64,000 nucleotides of DNA from Stachybotrys elegans (GCA_020746835.1 JAGPNK010000002.1:248001-312000); one strand, 5' to 3'; shown: positions 11,598 through 22,439, counted from the first letter of the stretch. Made by a program: numbers and translations. Notes: generated from the letters alone by a model not told the origin.

Positions 11598-12011
11598 TTG
11601 TAGCCGTCTACACTTTCGTGCCGAAATTTGATGAAAGAATTGGACCAATCTACTCGTTTATTTCGTGTCGTATGGCTCGTTGCGGTTTGGGTGCCCAACT
11701 AGACATTTTCTTTACTACATCTGATGATGGTCAAGGCGGCGGATGGTGAAGCCTGAAATACACAGACTGCCGTACTCCATCGGCCGCCTGCGAGCGTATC
11801 TTATCCCATTATCGGCCGTCCTTCCCCGCATGTCAACCACAATCCTTGGGAATTCCCCACGGTTGTCTTATCAGCACAGCGGCGAAATTGGCCCCAGGCT
11901 AAGGGAGTCCATGGTCTCAACCGATAACGGATGAGCTGTTCCCCTACTTCTCCGCCGACAGCTAATGATAATGGTCGCAACGGGGAATGTATTGTGGTGT
12001 TAAAATTCATC
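11598..12011. promoter_or_regulatory. Promoter of the M20 hydrolase with CGGCCG and GATA sites
   Basis: CGGCCG occurs at 11781-11786 and 11813-11818, and the half motif GCAACGG at 11977-11983. GATA sites are CTTATC at 11800-11805, CTTATC at 11867-11872, CGATAA at 11922-11927 and TGATAA at 11966-11971. This is the same pair of motifs as in the two other promoters of the block. Confidence 0.6.
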
Positions 12012-13601
12012 ATGAACAGTATACGACGGGTTCTCAGCTCATCCCAGTCTCAGAGACCATTACTCTGGCAATCTTATTCCAAATATTACGCCAGGCACTC
12101 GTTCCGGCCTAACATTGGGAAGGGCTTGAAACCTTTTAGCACTGTCATGGGTGGTGCTCGGGAACCTGCCGCTGCCTTGACTATCAATGGCTCCAGGCTT
12201 CTTGACACAATTCATTCGACATGCGAGTTCGGCAAAGCCCATGTCTATGGGGAGTAGGCCATTCTCACACCTTGATTCACTGTCACACGTATTGACTCCC
12301 GGTCAGGCATCCCACAGAAACCGGCATGGCCCGGCTAGCGCTGGGAGACGACGATAGAAAGGTCCGACTCTGGTTCGTCGAGCAGGTGAAAGCGCTGGGC
12401 TGCGTTGTCACTGTCGACCAAATGGGCAACATATTCGCCGTTCGCCCTGGCAGAGCCAAGCACGCTCCCCCCATCATGATGGGCTCTCATTTGGATACAC
12501 AACCCACGGGTGGTCGATACGACGGTATTCTAGGAGTCATGGCTGGTCTTGAAGCGCTGCGAACGATCCACGAGAATGGCCACGAGACGCGTGGACCCGT
12601 GGGTGTCATCAACTGGACCAAGTATGTACCCGGGAGTCTCTGGTCTATCAAGAACCTGAGTTAACGTCTGCTTCAGCGAGGAGGGTGCCCGGTTCCCCAT
12701 GGTGACAATGTCATCCAGCGTCTGGGCCGGCTCAACTCCCCTAGAAACAGCCTGGAACTGTCTCGAAATCTCACCTCCTGGAGGTTCCGCACCGCGATCC
12801 GTCAAGCAAGAGCTCGCACGCATCGGCTTCCTCGGCGACATACCAGCCTCCTACACGGCACAGCCTATAGCAGCGCACTTCGAATTGCATATCGAGCAGG
12901 GGCCCATACTCGAAGACGAGAGCCAGAAGATTGGAGTTGTCACAGGAGCCCAGGCTTACAACTGGTATCAGGTACAAGTCAAGGGACGTGATAGCCATGC
13001 GGGAACAACACCAATGAGGGCGCGCAAGGATGCCATGTTGGCAGCGGCCAAGATGGTGGTGGCGTCTAACGTAGTTGCTCATGAGATGGACGGTCTCATA
13101 ACGACAGGCATCTTCCGCGGTGAACCGGGTAGTGTCAACACCATGGCACACACAGTCACCTTCACATTGGACATTCGCCATCCAAGGAGCAGTAGTGTCG
13201 CCTCCATGGTCGCTAAATGCCGTCAGAGGTTTGAAGAAATCGCTACTCAAGATTCGGAGCGCGGCGTGTCAGTCAGCTGGGAGACGCTGACGGAGAATCC
13301 AGCAGTGGAGTTTCACAGGGACTGCATTAATGCGGTAGAGCAGGCAGCCGAGGAAACTTGTGGCAGGCTTACCGAGGCGGCATCTGGGCGGAAGCTTTGG
13401 AGGCATATGCTTAGCGGTGCTGGTCACGATAGCTGCCACACGAGTCTCCGTTGCCCAACAGCCATGATTTTCACCCCGACTCGCAACGGCATGAGTCACA
13501 CCCCGGACGAATATTGCAGTCCAGAGGATTGCATTACAGGAGCACAAGTACTTCTTGGGGCTGTTTTGCGATACGATGCTGCGCGGGACGACCTGTCTTG
13601 A
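12012..13601 (+). CDS. M20-family amidohydrolase, N-carbamoyl-L-amino acid hydrolase / allantoate amidohydrolase-like, 493 aa
   Basis: A metal-dependent hydrolase that would remove a carbamoyl or ureido group, releasing CO2 and ammonia. Exons 12012-12253, 12307-12621 and 12677-13601 give 493 aa. Metal-ligand motifs are complete: SHLDTQPTGGRYDGILG, NEEGARFPM (created across the second splice junction), ELHIEQGP and GAGHDSCH, plus the dimerisation-domain motif GRDSHAGTTPM. The first 45 or so residues are rich in Arg, Ser and Lys and free of acidic residues, which looks like a mitochondrial presequence. The family splits into beta-ureidopropionase, carbamoylase and allantoate amidohydrolase branches, which I cannot separate by eye. 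The stop lies 24 bp from the stop of the convergent regulator gene. Confidence 0.92.
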
Positions 13602-13625
13602 TCATATCGTTCAACATCTGGGATT

Positions 13626-16073
13626 CTATTCCTGAAGCAGCAACACAGCAGGACTGTCACTCCCACTTCCTTCTACCACCGACAACAGGCCCTTCCAAAA
13701 TATTGCGTCCAGCCTCATGGCCGCCAACCTGGCAAGTGGCCAGGCTTGAGCCTGGATGCGTAGCGTGTCTCGCCACGAGGTGAGGAGATCTCGATACCGG
13801 GCAGCCATTTCTCTTGTCGTCGACTGGGAGAAGCTGAGAAGGATAAATGTCGAGACATAACATAACTGGTACCGTGTATCTACATTTTCTGTGTGTCAGA
13901 TATACAGCAGGAGTGCAAGGGGAGTAAGACTGCTTACAATGTAGCCAAAATCTAGCAAAGTGTTTGGCCCGGAGAGACGACACAATTTCGGTTGCGACTT
14001 TGGCGCAAGTGTAGCAGTTTTCGAAGATGGTTGATATCGGCTCTCGTGCTCCTTCACTCAATGACACAGTGTGACTTAGCAGGGGGCGAAGGAGAGCCCT
14101 GAAGATGAGGATCTCGAGAGTGAGGTGTGATAGGCGCAAGGCTGCACCCTGCTCAAACTCCATGGCACTGAGCTCGGAGACTGGCTTGGAGAGCAGCGGT
14201 AGTGTTTGTCTCCATGCTTCGATTCGGGTGCGCAAAGGCTGGGCGCGACTGAGCAGACCGCTCAAATCCAAGGTTTCGCGGTTGGCTTTAAGCGTACTGG
14301 GAGTAGGTGAGTGACGTGGGAGAATGAACGGTGCTGGTTTATGTACTGACTAGAAGTCTTTCAGGATATCTGCCGCGATGACAGCGAGCTGGCACTGGGC
14401 TATGCATAGCGGCACTTGCCGAGCGACAGACTCTTGGGTGAATGGGTTATTATGATCTGTCTCAAAATCGTCGGCTACAAGACTAGAAACGTCCCAATTC
14501 GAGTCTTGAATATGTGAAGGCTGACCAGAGACTAACGCAAGCCAGGTGTGAACCGTGTATGTGATCCACCAGAGCCTTCTACGCAACATTATTTCTTTCC
14601 GTGGCAGTCGCCAACCGGCTGGATCAAGATTGAGCCCCAGAGTTTCCGCGATGGCCACGGCAGCGCACGACAAAGCCCAGAACCTGGGGGGCTCGGCTGC
14701 AACAAAGCTCTGGGGCGGCTTCTGCAGGATGAGGAGACAGAGCTGCATCAAGGATAGGTGCGACGAATTGGAAGCACGGTGATAGCTGCGCTCGGCAATG
14801 GCCCAAAGGTCATCGGCTGGTACCTGGCGATAGCCTTTGGAGACACTCAGCTCATCGTCCCAGAATGTGAAGGGCGCCGCCAAGGCGTAGACTGCGCTCC
14901 GTAAGCCAACTGTGACTCCTCCATCCATATCCGAGTTGAGCAGGTCAGACAACTGGCTGTTGGACAACACAGGGTAACTGGGGTGTACGAATTGAGTGTA
15001 TCTGGACTTGATTGTTAGCATACGGAGTGTTGCAGTAACGGATCGAAATTGCCCTTACAGATGCACCAGCCTCGCCCCATGAGTGAGAGGGACTAGTTGA
15101 TTCAGAAGCTCCAGGTCTTTACTCTCAGACCCGCCGGATGCATAGACGCGTTCGGCTGCCGTTTCCTCATCCTTCCAAACATTCTCGTCAACAAGGAGAA
15201 AATGGAGCGGGAAGGATTCGGATTGCAAGGGAGGGCTGGCATCTGCCGACGCAGGCGTTCGCCGCATCCGCCTATCCTCCAACATCTTGCGGACGTGGAG
15301 GCGAAACATGGGATATACATCTTGTGCGTTGTAGGCATAGTGTCGCATAAAGTACGGATCGAATTCGCTGGAAAATCCAACAACAACGCTGGAGCATCCG
15401 TTTCTTCTGTCGATGGAGAACTCGGAGCGCCAATCTACTCCCAGGGCCTGAGAAGCATTACGATGTGCATGCGTAGAGTCAAATACTGCGGCCCTAGAGC
15501 TGCCAGGGGACTCGCCTGAGTCCTGGCTGGACCGGGAACTGTGTGCAACAGAGCCCTGAGACGGGCCAGCACTCGGCACCGCGACATGGTCTTGAGTAGT
15601 TGAGAGTTGAGCTCCTGCACGAAGAGTCAGCAAGAAGTGTTTAGTCGTCTTCCAATTGTCCTACCTGTATCAAAATGAAACGGCGACCAGCTCATGTGAG
15701 GGAGATGTGACGCCGCCTGTGGATTTAAAGCCTCTGTAGCTCCTTGCCAAAAGGTATCAACATCCACGCCCATGAGGATTTCGTCGCGAGGGCTGACAAC
15801 AGGCGCGTCTGTTGGCTCGATACGTGGCGGATTCTCTGCACCCGTATCTGCACCCGTATCTACAGTCACCGGGGGAAGACGATGCTTGCGCCGAAGCGGG
15901 ACCGTGACAAAGGTGCACTGACGGTCCAATCTGGCGCAGAGCTCGCACGCCACATGGCCTCCGGTGCCCTGGAGCTTGCACTGAATCTTGCGAGACCGGC
16001 AGAGATCACAGGGCCTCTGTTTCTTGGAGCGATACTTACGTCCATAATTGAGACCTTGCGCAGATGGATTCAT
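13626..16073 (-). CDS. Zn2Cys6 fungal transcription factor, 742 aa
   Basis: Probable local regulator of the catabolic block. Exons on the minus strand are 16073-15665, 15614-15059, 15001-14351, 14296-13938 and 13879-13626. The junction phases are mutually consistent and give 742 aa. The binuclear cluster is Cys22-Cys25-Cys32-Cys43-Cys46-Cys53 (CX2CX6CX10CX2CX6C, starting PCDLCRSRKIQC), preceded by basic residues. The middle contains the Fungal_trans domain (RRRLWWITYTVHTWLAL, residues about 410-430). The donor at 14350 is GTCAGT and weaker than the others, but it restores the frame exactly. The gene converges on the M20 gene with a 24-bp gap and diverges from the RT-like gene. Its own upstream region lacks the CGGCCG motif but has a CTTATC site near 16132. 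Confidence 0.9.
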
Positions 16074-16639
16074 TGTGCACAATGTTGAAAAGCAGAGACG
16101 AGTGGCTGGGAGGAGTTAGCATTATCCGTCCCTTATCTCGATGCTACAACAGCAATGGGGTTGAGTGGATCTACCCCAAGGGAACCATGTTCGACTGTGC
16201 TCCTTGACAAGTCTTCCCGGGGCTTAACTTGACTGCTGACTGCTCCGAATCTACTCCGGACAAAACTGGTTTGACATTCTTGCACAATACACCTCCTTCA
16301 TCCCTAGGCAGCAACCCTGTTTGAACCGTCGTGCCACCTTCTTCCATCACTTTTAGGCAGACGGTGCGTGTGGAACTGCCAAGGCTAAAACCCACGAGAC
16401 ACGATTGGCTGGTTGCATGTTCTCCAATACGAGTGTAAGCGATCCCCAGGCCATTTCTCTGGTGGCGTTTTGGCTAGAAGGGGTCTAGCGAGGAACCTAC
16501 CGTGCACGTCTTCGTATCAGCCAAAGTCTCAGCTGCCTATATATATCAACGCCTACCCTCCTGTTCCACTAACGCATCTCTTCTTCTCCATCTACAATAC
16601 CATAAGATACATACAGACAACCGCTCAAGGCTAGGCAAA
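16074..16639. promoter_or_regulatory. Divergent promoter between the Zn2Cys6 regulator and the RT-like gene
   Basis: A TATA box (ctatatatat) lies at about 16537-16546, roughly 100 nt before the chosen start of the RT-like gene. A CTTATC GATA-type site is near 16132 on the regulator side. No ORF of interest is present. Confidence 0.5.
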
Positions 16640-19540
16640 ATGACTGACATCTCGTCCTCGGGAAGTGTCTTTTCTCAGACCCTAAAGGAGATCACCAATA
16701 CCAAGCTCGAAGAGCTGTCCAAAAGCTGCCAGAGCTTCGAGCAAGCCAAAGCATCCCTGCTCATTGCCATCCAAGCGGAGGAGGACCCAGTCGCCCGTCT
16801 TCGTGTACTCAGCAGTGGAATGAAGAGCTGCTTCGCCATCAAGGTGGACAAAGCCGGCAATGTCAAGACGGACCATACCGCCCTGCCGCAGCTAGAAATC
16901 GAGCTAAAAAATCTCGATCGCTTCTTGAACCAAGCCGAGTACGACCCTTCGCTTTCGTCAAAGACGCTAGAGATGTGGGAAAAGTCCTTGCTTCAACACC
17001 TCGAGACTCAATCGCTTCGGTTTCGATATGCGTCCATCTACGGTCAGCTGGTCACCGAATGGCTCTCTGACAAGAGCAAGAGCACCGATGTGGCATCTGA
17101 AGATGTACAAATGGGTGAGACCTTTGAGGATTTGGGCAGTGCGCAAAGGCTGGTTGCTAGAGAGTCTTGGGAGAAACTGGTGTTTGACCCTGCCAAGGTG
17201 GACGAGGCCAAGCTTTGGAACCACCTTCACAGCATCTTTGGGCTTGGTGATGAGAGCAAAAAGGACATAAGTGGTGCCCTTCAGCAGATTCAGAACTCCG
17301 TATATGCATTCGAGGAAACATTGTCCCAGCCCAACCAATTCAACAACTGGTCGCTCAAATGGGTAATCCGCGGGTTAACGACTTCTGACTTGCTTTCCGA
17401 CGAGAAGAGAGAGGTGCTCAAGGACTTTGAGGGTAACGAAGTTTTGCTAAACGAGATCGCCGATGTTCTCAACATGCGCCTCAATGCCTTGAGCTCGTGG
17501 ACCTGGAGTTCCGATTCGTCCGTGCCAGTGGCGTTGAAGAGAAGGATTAACGGCACCTTCGACATTCACATGCACGAGGATCTCCTCCAAACCATCTTTC
17601 TCCAGTACTTGGGAGTCAAGTGGAGCGTCTTCTTTAAGCGAGAGTTTGAAAGCTTCCGCACGCGCAGTGGCACGTGGAAATCTGCGCACAAGAATATCCC
17701 AAAGCTGGATAAGCAGAGGCTGGGCTACTACCTCGGTTCCTTCACCAAGTCTCCGTGCCTACATACTGTCCGTGCCAGGATATACAACAAGAAGTACTTC
17801 ATGGCCCAGCTCATGAATGATGAACAGCAGGCTACACAGAAGATGGAAGGAGAGGAGGAGGTAGAGGTTCGGGCAGAAGCGGATTCGGTTGGAGCGAGCC
17901 TGAAGAGGTCGCGTAAGGCGCCGCGGAGACAACTGGCTTCCAAGGCGGCAAGAAAGTCTGTCCCATCAACGGCACCAATAATCGCATTTCGGGACGAGGA
18001 AGCAGGATTTGACGACGAAACTGACCTGGAAGATGGCGAGGATGACGGCAATTTCAACCCCATGGAGTTGAAACAGAAAATCCTGCACTTGTTGTCTGCC
18101 GAAATGACAATCAACAAGCGACTGTACGGCGAAATGTCCGCCTTCCACTCTGTGTTTGAGAGCTGGGATACCCTTCTTCCTCACGGAACAATCCTCACCG
18201 TCCTCAAGTTTCTGGGCGTGTCCCAGGATTGGCTTCATTTCTTCACAAAGTTCCTCGAGGCACCGCTCCGATTCATGGACGACGACGCTGATGCGCCGGT
18301 TCGGAAGCGACGTCGCGGCACTCCAGTGCATCACGTCCTGAGCGATGTCGTCGGCGAAGCTACCCTGTTTTGCTTAGACTTTGCTGTTAACCAGGCCACC
18401 GATGGCCAGGTTCTTTGGCGCGTCCGCGACGACGTGTGGTTCTGGTCTCGAGACCATGCCGCTGTTGTCAAAGCCTGGCAAACGATATCCACGTTCAACA
18501 GCGTTGCTGGTACACGCATGAATCTGAGCAAAACGGGAACCGTACGCGTTGCCGAGGACCAGAATGTGTCACTCCCAATCGACAAGTCTCTCCCCCATGG
18601 CGATATCCGCTGGGGCTTTCTCAAGCTCTCTCCAGCGACGGGTGAATTCCAGATTGACCAGGCCATGGTGGACGATCATATTGCAGAGCTGCGCGAACAG
18701 CTGAAGAGCAAGCACGGCAGCATTCTAGGCTTCATCCATGCCTGGAACACATTTGCCGGAACATTTTTCGCCTCCAACTTCGGCAAAGCAGCCGAGTGCT
18801 TCGGGAGAAAGCATGTAGACAACATGCTCTCCATGCACCGGCACATCCAGCGCCAGATCTTCAACGAGGAAGGCATCTCCAGTGTGGCGGACTACCTAAA
18901 GACGGCTCTCGAGCGACGATTCGGCCTCACCGACGTGCCCGATGGATACCTATACTTCCCCATGGAAATGGGGGGACTGGATCTACGATCTCCCTTCGTC
19001 TCGCTGCTGCAAATCCGCGACGAGCTGACCAAGTCGCCCACCGACTTTGTTGACGAGTTTCGGGCAGCCGAGCGCAAAGCGTACGACGAAGCGCACGAGG
19101 CCTTTGTCAACGGCGACACAGCACGCGAGCGTTATGCTCTCGACGACCCCGACTGGGAGCCTGAATCTGCGCACGAACGCGATAACTTCTTTTCCTTTGA
19201 AGAGTACACGCGGCACCGCGAGTCTTTTCTGCACGACCGGCAGCTTTCGGGCTCGCGCCTTCACGATGTCTTCCACCGCCTGATGAGACGGCCGCAGGAG
19301 AGGAGCGTCGATCCCGATAGGACAAAGGTATCGGTCGCTATTACCCAGCTGCGTGTAACAAACCAGAAAGGAATCACGCAGAACTGGTACCAAATGGATG
19401 CATACTGGCGATGGGTGGCTATGATGTATGGGCCTGAGGTTTTGGACCGATTCGGCAGTCTGAACATTGTCGACTCTGGATCGTTGCCCATGGGTATGGT
19501 TTCGTTTTTCAGGGGGAAGCGAATTACCTGGCAGGGTTGA
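16640..19540 (+). CDS. Reverse-transcriptase-like cellular protein (rvt/TERT-like RT fold), 966 aa
   Basis: A single-exon protein of 966 aa. The frame is open upstream to 16502, but a TATA box at 16537 and the AAAATGACT context favour the start at 16640. The N-terminal 400 residues are helical and unrecognised. Residues about 420-440 are Lys/Arg-rich (possible nuclear signal) and about 450-472 are highly acidic. The RT-like core follows. A motif-A region occupies about 501-526, ending LPHGTILTVLKFLGV. Motif B is RRGTPVHHVLSDVVGEA around Gly560. Motif C is VRDDVWFW with Asp597-Asp598, then a motif-D-like stretch MNLSKTGTVRV. No LTR, integrase, endonuclease or repeat flanks it, so this looks like a domesticated host gene and not a transposon. 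The usual motif-A aspartate is not evident. Confidence 0.75.
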   Translation: MTDISSSGSVFSQTLKEITNTKLEELSKSCQSFEQAKASLLIAIQAEEDPVARLRVLSSGMKSCFAIKVDKAGNVKTDHTALPQLEIELKNLDRFLNQAEYDPSLSSKTLEMWEKSLLQHLETQSLRFRYASIYGQLVTEWLSDKSKSTDVASEDVQMGETFEDLGSAQRLVARESWEKLVFDPAKVDEAKLWNHLHSIFGLGDESKKDISGALQQIQNSVYAFEETLSQPNQFNNWSLKWVIRGLTTSDLLSDEKREVLKDFEGNEVLLNEIADVLNMRLNALSSWTWSSDSSVPVALKRRINGTFDIHMHEDLLQTIFLQYLGVKWSVFFKREFESFRTRSGTWKSAHKNIPKLDKQRLGYYLGSFTKSPCLHTVRARIYNKKYFMAQLMNDEQQATQKMEGEEEVEVRAEADSVGASLKRSRKAPRRQLASKAARKSVPSTAPIIAFRDEEAGFDDETDLEDGEDDGNFNPMELKQKILHLLSAEMTINKRLYGEMSAFHSVFESWDTLLPHGTILTVLKFLGVSQDWLHFFTKFLEAPLRFMDDDADAPVRKRRRGTPVHHVLSDVVGEATLFCLDFAVNQATDGQVLWRVRDDVWFWSRDHAAVVKAWQTISTFNSVAGTRMNLSKTGTVRVAEDQNVSLPIDKSLPHGDIRWGFLKLSPATGEFQIDQAMVDDHIAELREQLKSKHGSILGFIHAWNTFAGTFFASNFGKAAECFGRKHVDNMLSMHRHIQRQIFNEEGISSVADYLKTALERRFGLTDVPDGYLYFPMEMGGLDLRSPFVSLLQIRDELTKSPTDFVDEFRAAERKAYDEAHEAFVNGDTARERYALDDPDWEPESAHERDNFFSFEEYTRHRESFLHDRQLSGSRLHDVFHRLMRRPQERSVDPDRTKVSVAITQLRVTNQKGITQNWYQMDAYWRWVAMMYGPEVLDRFGSLNIVDSGSLPMGMVSFFRGKRITWQG

Positions 19541-20060
19541 TCTGCCATCTACGTATCTGCCATACTATATTCATGAACTGCACCGTAGCTGTTTCCCGAG
19601 ATTCAATATTCGCATCCGTGAGGGCAAGACTGGGATTGCATGTTGACCCAAATCATTGCCTTTGTGTTCATCTCATTTTGCCACCTCAGACTCCGGCAGA
19701 CAACAAGGTACCAGCGACCTTTTTCAAGCCTCCCCTTGGACGCCGACTACCAATCATAACCAAGGAGCTTGCTGGGCGCGCAAGTCCATGCTGATCAAGC
19801 GGGTTTTGGTTTTGATTCATCTCGCCCAGCCCTGGTTATACAGCTCCACTGAATGTGGTCTAAATAGGTAATACCCTGCGCTGTCGACATCGCCAAGCCC
19901 TGCTAAAATCTTGCGTAAGTCCATTCCGTAGCCTGACCAAGGGGCACTTTGTTACACTTCTTATTCCTCCAAAATGTGCCTCCTCATTTTCCACCTCTCT
20001 TCTTCCAGTGTTGCCGCGTAACCAAGAATCGATCCCAATTTGCAAGTTTCTGGTTCAACC
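19541..20060. other. Intergenic stretch, nothing recognised
   Basis: It holds the 3' flank of the RT-like gene and the promoter of the lectin-like gene. No repeat or extra ORF is supported. Confidence 0.4.
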
Positions 20061-21608
20061 ATGCGGAACATCGATGAGTATTCGACGCTACCCATCGTCG
20101 TGAGCACGCACTCCACCCTCGAAGTCCGACAGGACTCGACTCTTGAAGTGCGCCAGAATGCTGCGGATGGCCTAGAACATCATCTGGAAACCGGCTTGCA
20201 TACTGTGGAAACGCCCTCCCAAAAGATTTTGTACGAAAAGCCGCACACCGAGTCTGTCGTCCCGAGTCCTCCTCCATCCACGAAGAAGCGAGGATGGCTC
20301 CGCCGACGAAACATGATAATTGGGTCGTTGGTGCTCATCATTGTCATCTTTGGGGCAGTCTTGGGTGGTGTTTTGGGCTCGCGAAGTTCGAACTCCGACT
20401 CCCACTCCCACTCCGAAGAGACAGGCAGCTCAGGCGACAGCCCGACTTCGACCACCTCGCTTGCCGCTTCATCTATACCTACTGATGCGGCTATTGCATC
20501 AACGGGATGGCGGACGGGGGACTCGCATATCTCATTCCTGGCCCATGGAATGTCAGACGATTCTCTCGTCTTCTCGATCGGCTCGAATGACGGTGCTGAT
20601 GAATGGCGTCGACTGCAATCATTATCACCTGAATACACGATCCAAGAAGGGTCGTTCATAGCGCTGACAGGCGTCCCATACCGACGTCCGAACACTGATA
20701 CGGTGGTAAGCATATGCACCATATCCTAATTATTTTCACCATGCTGATGCCGACATCTAGCGCATGGTTGCTATGTTTTATCTGAATGAGAGTTCTGTTG
20801 TCAATGGACTTCAATATCGCATCACGGGAGAGGGGAGCTCCGAAGGCTTTATTCGGCACAGGATAAATGACGACAGATTTGTGGCACAAAGAGACAGCAC
20901 GTTGGCAGCCTACTGGCCATACATTGTTTTTCAGTCTCCCAACGCAGACGTGGAGCTCTTGTTCTTCGACGGCAGAAACCCCTGGACCTCTACACGGCTG
21001 CCGACTGCCATTGATGGGACCCGTCTGGCCGTCGTCCCTACTTCTAGAAGTGCGAATAATATTACATGGGATGGCTAGCTGGCCGTGTTCTACCAGGATA
21101 CGGATGGCAGGATACGGTCACTTGTCAATCCCACGTCGGTGGATCCATCTCCAGAACTGACTGATTTGAGTGAATTATGGAATGACAGTATGTGTTTTCT
21201 TCAGTTTAGATCACCTCTCGCTGACCGTCTTTACCAGGCTTCCCCAATATCACCATACCTGACAGAAATGCATTCACAGCTTTCTCTGTTGCAAGCTCAG
21301 GAAACGACAACATAAATGAAGTGACGACATACCTTCTCTATCAGGACGAATCTAACGATATTTTGCAGGCTCGGATGGAGCCGGGCAGAGGCTGGCAGAC
21401 ATCTGCGCCTGATGTCTTCCGCAATGCTGACGAGGGAACCCAGATATCATGTATCACGAATCCAACTTGGTGGGGAGATGATACAATGGATGAGTTGCAG
21501 CTTCAGGCAGCGTCAGAACTCACATACTGCCTCTTTCGCCAGGGAAATCGTCTCGTGGAAGTACATATGGAAGGACAAAATTGGACGTCCCCAGGCCTTG
21601 TTTTTTAA
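20061..21608 (+). pseudogene. Membrane-anchored lectin-like gene (fungal fucose-lectin-like repeats) with an in-frame TAG
   Basis: Exons 20061-20705, 20761-21187 and 21238-21608 join in consistent phase. They encode 480 positions interrupted once by TAG at 21076-21078. The N-terminus (about 85 residues) is cytosolic and ends in KKRGWLRRR. One membrane segment follows (IIGSLVLIIVIFGAVLGGVLG), then a Ser/Thr/His linker. The ectodomain has repeated strand patterns typical of fucose-specific-lectin-like propellers (FIALTGVPYRR, RMVAMFYL, LAVFYQDTDGRIRSL, VTTYLLYQDESNDILQARM). The frame on both sides of the TAG reads as normal coding sequence and its splice sites are intact, so the stop is recent or is read through. 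Without readthrough the product is a shortened ectodomain of about 320 residues. Confidence 0.7.
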
Positions 21609-22439
21609 CTCCGTAATAATTTAGTATAAATCCCAGTTTAATTCAGATACTTGCCAGCGGGTACTGGTATCCAAGTACCGCTTCAGATTCTTCAGTTGCG
21701 TGCTTCCTTATTCAAGCCTCATTTCTTTCCGGGAGTTCTAGGCAAGTAAATATCCCCATGATAACAAGCTGACGATGGTGAGCGTTTCCTCCAATTAGTT
21801 CGCGCCGTGGTGGTTGGTGATTGCGTCAACCGCAACGGCAACTGCCATAAAAACATTGCTGTTCAAACATGGTATGAAGATGTTGTTAGGATGAAATACA
21901 GACTTCAACTTCATGGTAGGCAGGTAACCACGGCTGGAGTAACCTTCACGGCTCCCAAACAACCAATATAGGCGTCAAGCATCATGTTGCACAATCTCCT
22001 TTCTACCATTTCAGCGTTATGCCAAGCGAGGGCCTGCCTTATCAAGCCTCAAGGTGAGTGGGACACAGGAAATAAGGTATGGACCGTGTGGGCCGAGGAA
22101 ATAAGCTTGTCGCTTTTCCCGGCGATTACTTGGGTAGGATCATTCCCTTTTCTCGCCGCTACAGGGGGGCACAGCCTCCGCCCAGATATCTAGATGTGCA
22201 TGTTCATGATACATACAATGCCGATTAAGGATGCAAGGATTGTGAATCCTATTGATGTCATAGTAATCGGCGCTGACGTCACAAGATCCGTGGCTGTGTC
22301 CATTGCCGACATGAAAGCATGGATTGTACGCTCTATATGTACCACCAAGGGCGTCTGCACGCTGCTGGCGCCTGTGAATGCTGACTGTCTCTCGATACAG
22401 TTTCATTTCCCTTGACTACGAAAGGAACATTTAGCAACA
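21609..22439. other. Intergenic stretch, nothing recognised
   Basis: Only short ORFs of non-protein-like composition occur here. I see no repeat and no RNA gene. Confidence 0.4.

Noticed and set aside
5083..16073. Classical uric acid degradation cluster
   Set aside because: No uricase, and the FAD enzyme is the longer phenol-hydroxylase type; the substrate is therefore left open.
16502..16639. Longer N-terminus for the RT-like protein
   Set aside because: The TATA box at about 16537 lies inside this extension, so translation more likely begins at 16640.
16640..19540. Non-LTR retrotransposon
   Set aside because: There is no endonuclease, RNase H, zinc knuckle, tail repeat or second copy in the window, and the reading frame is fully intact.
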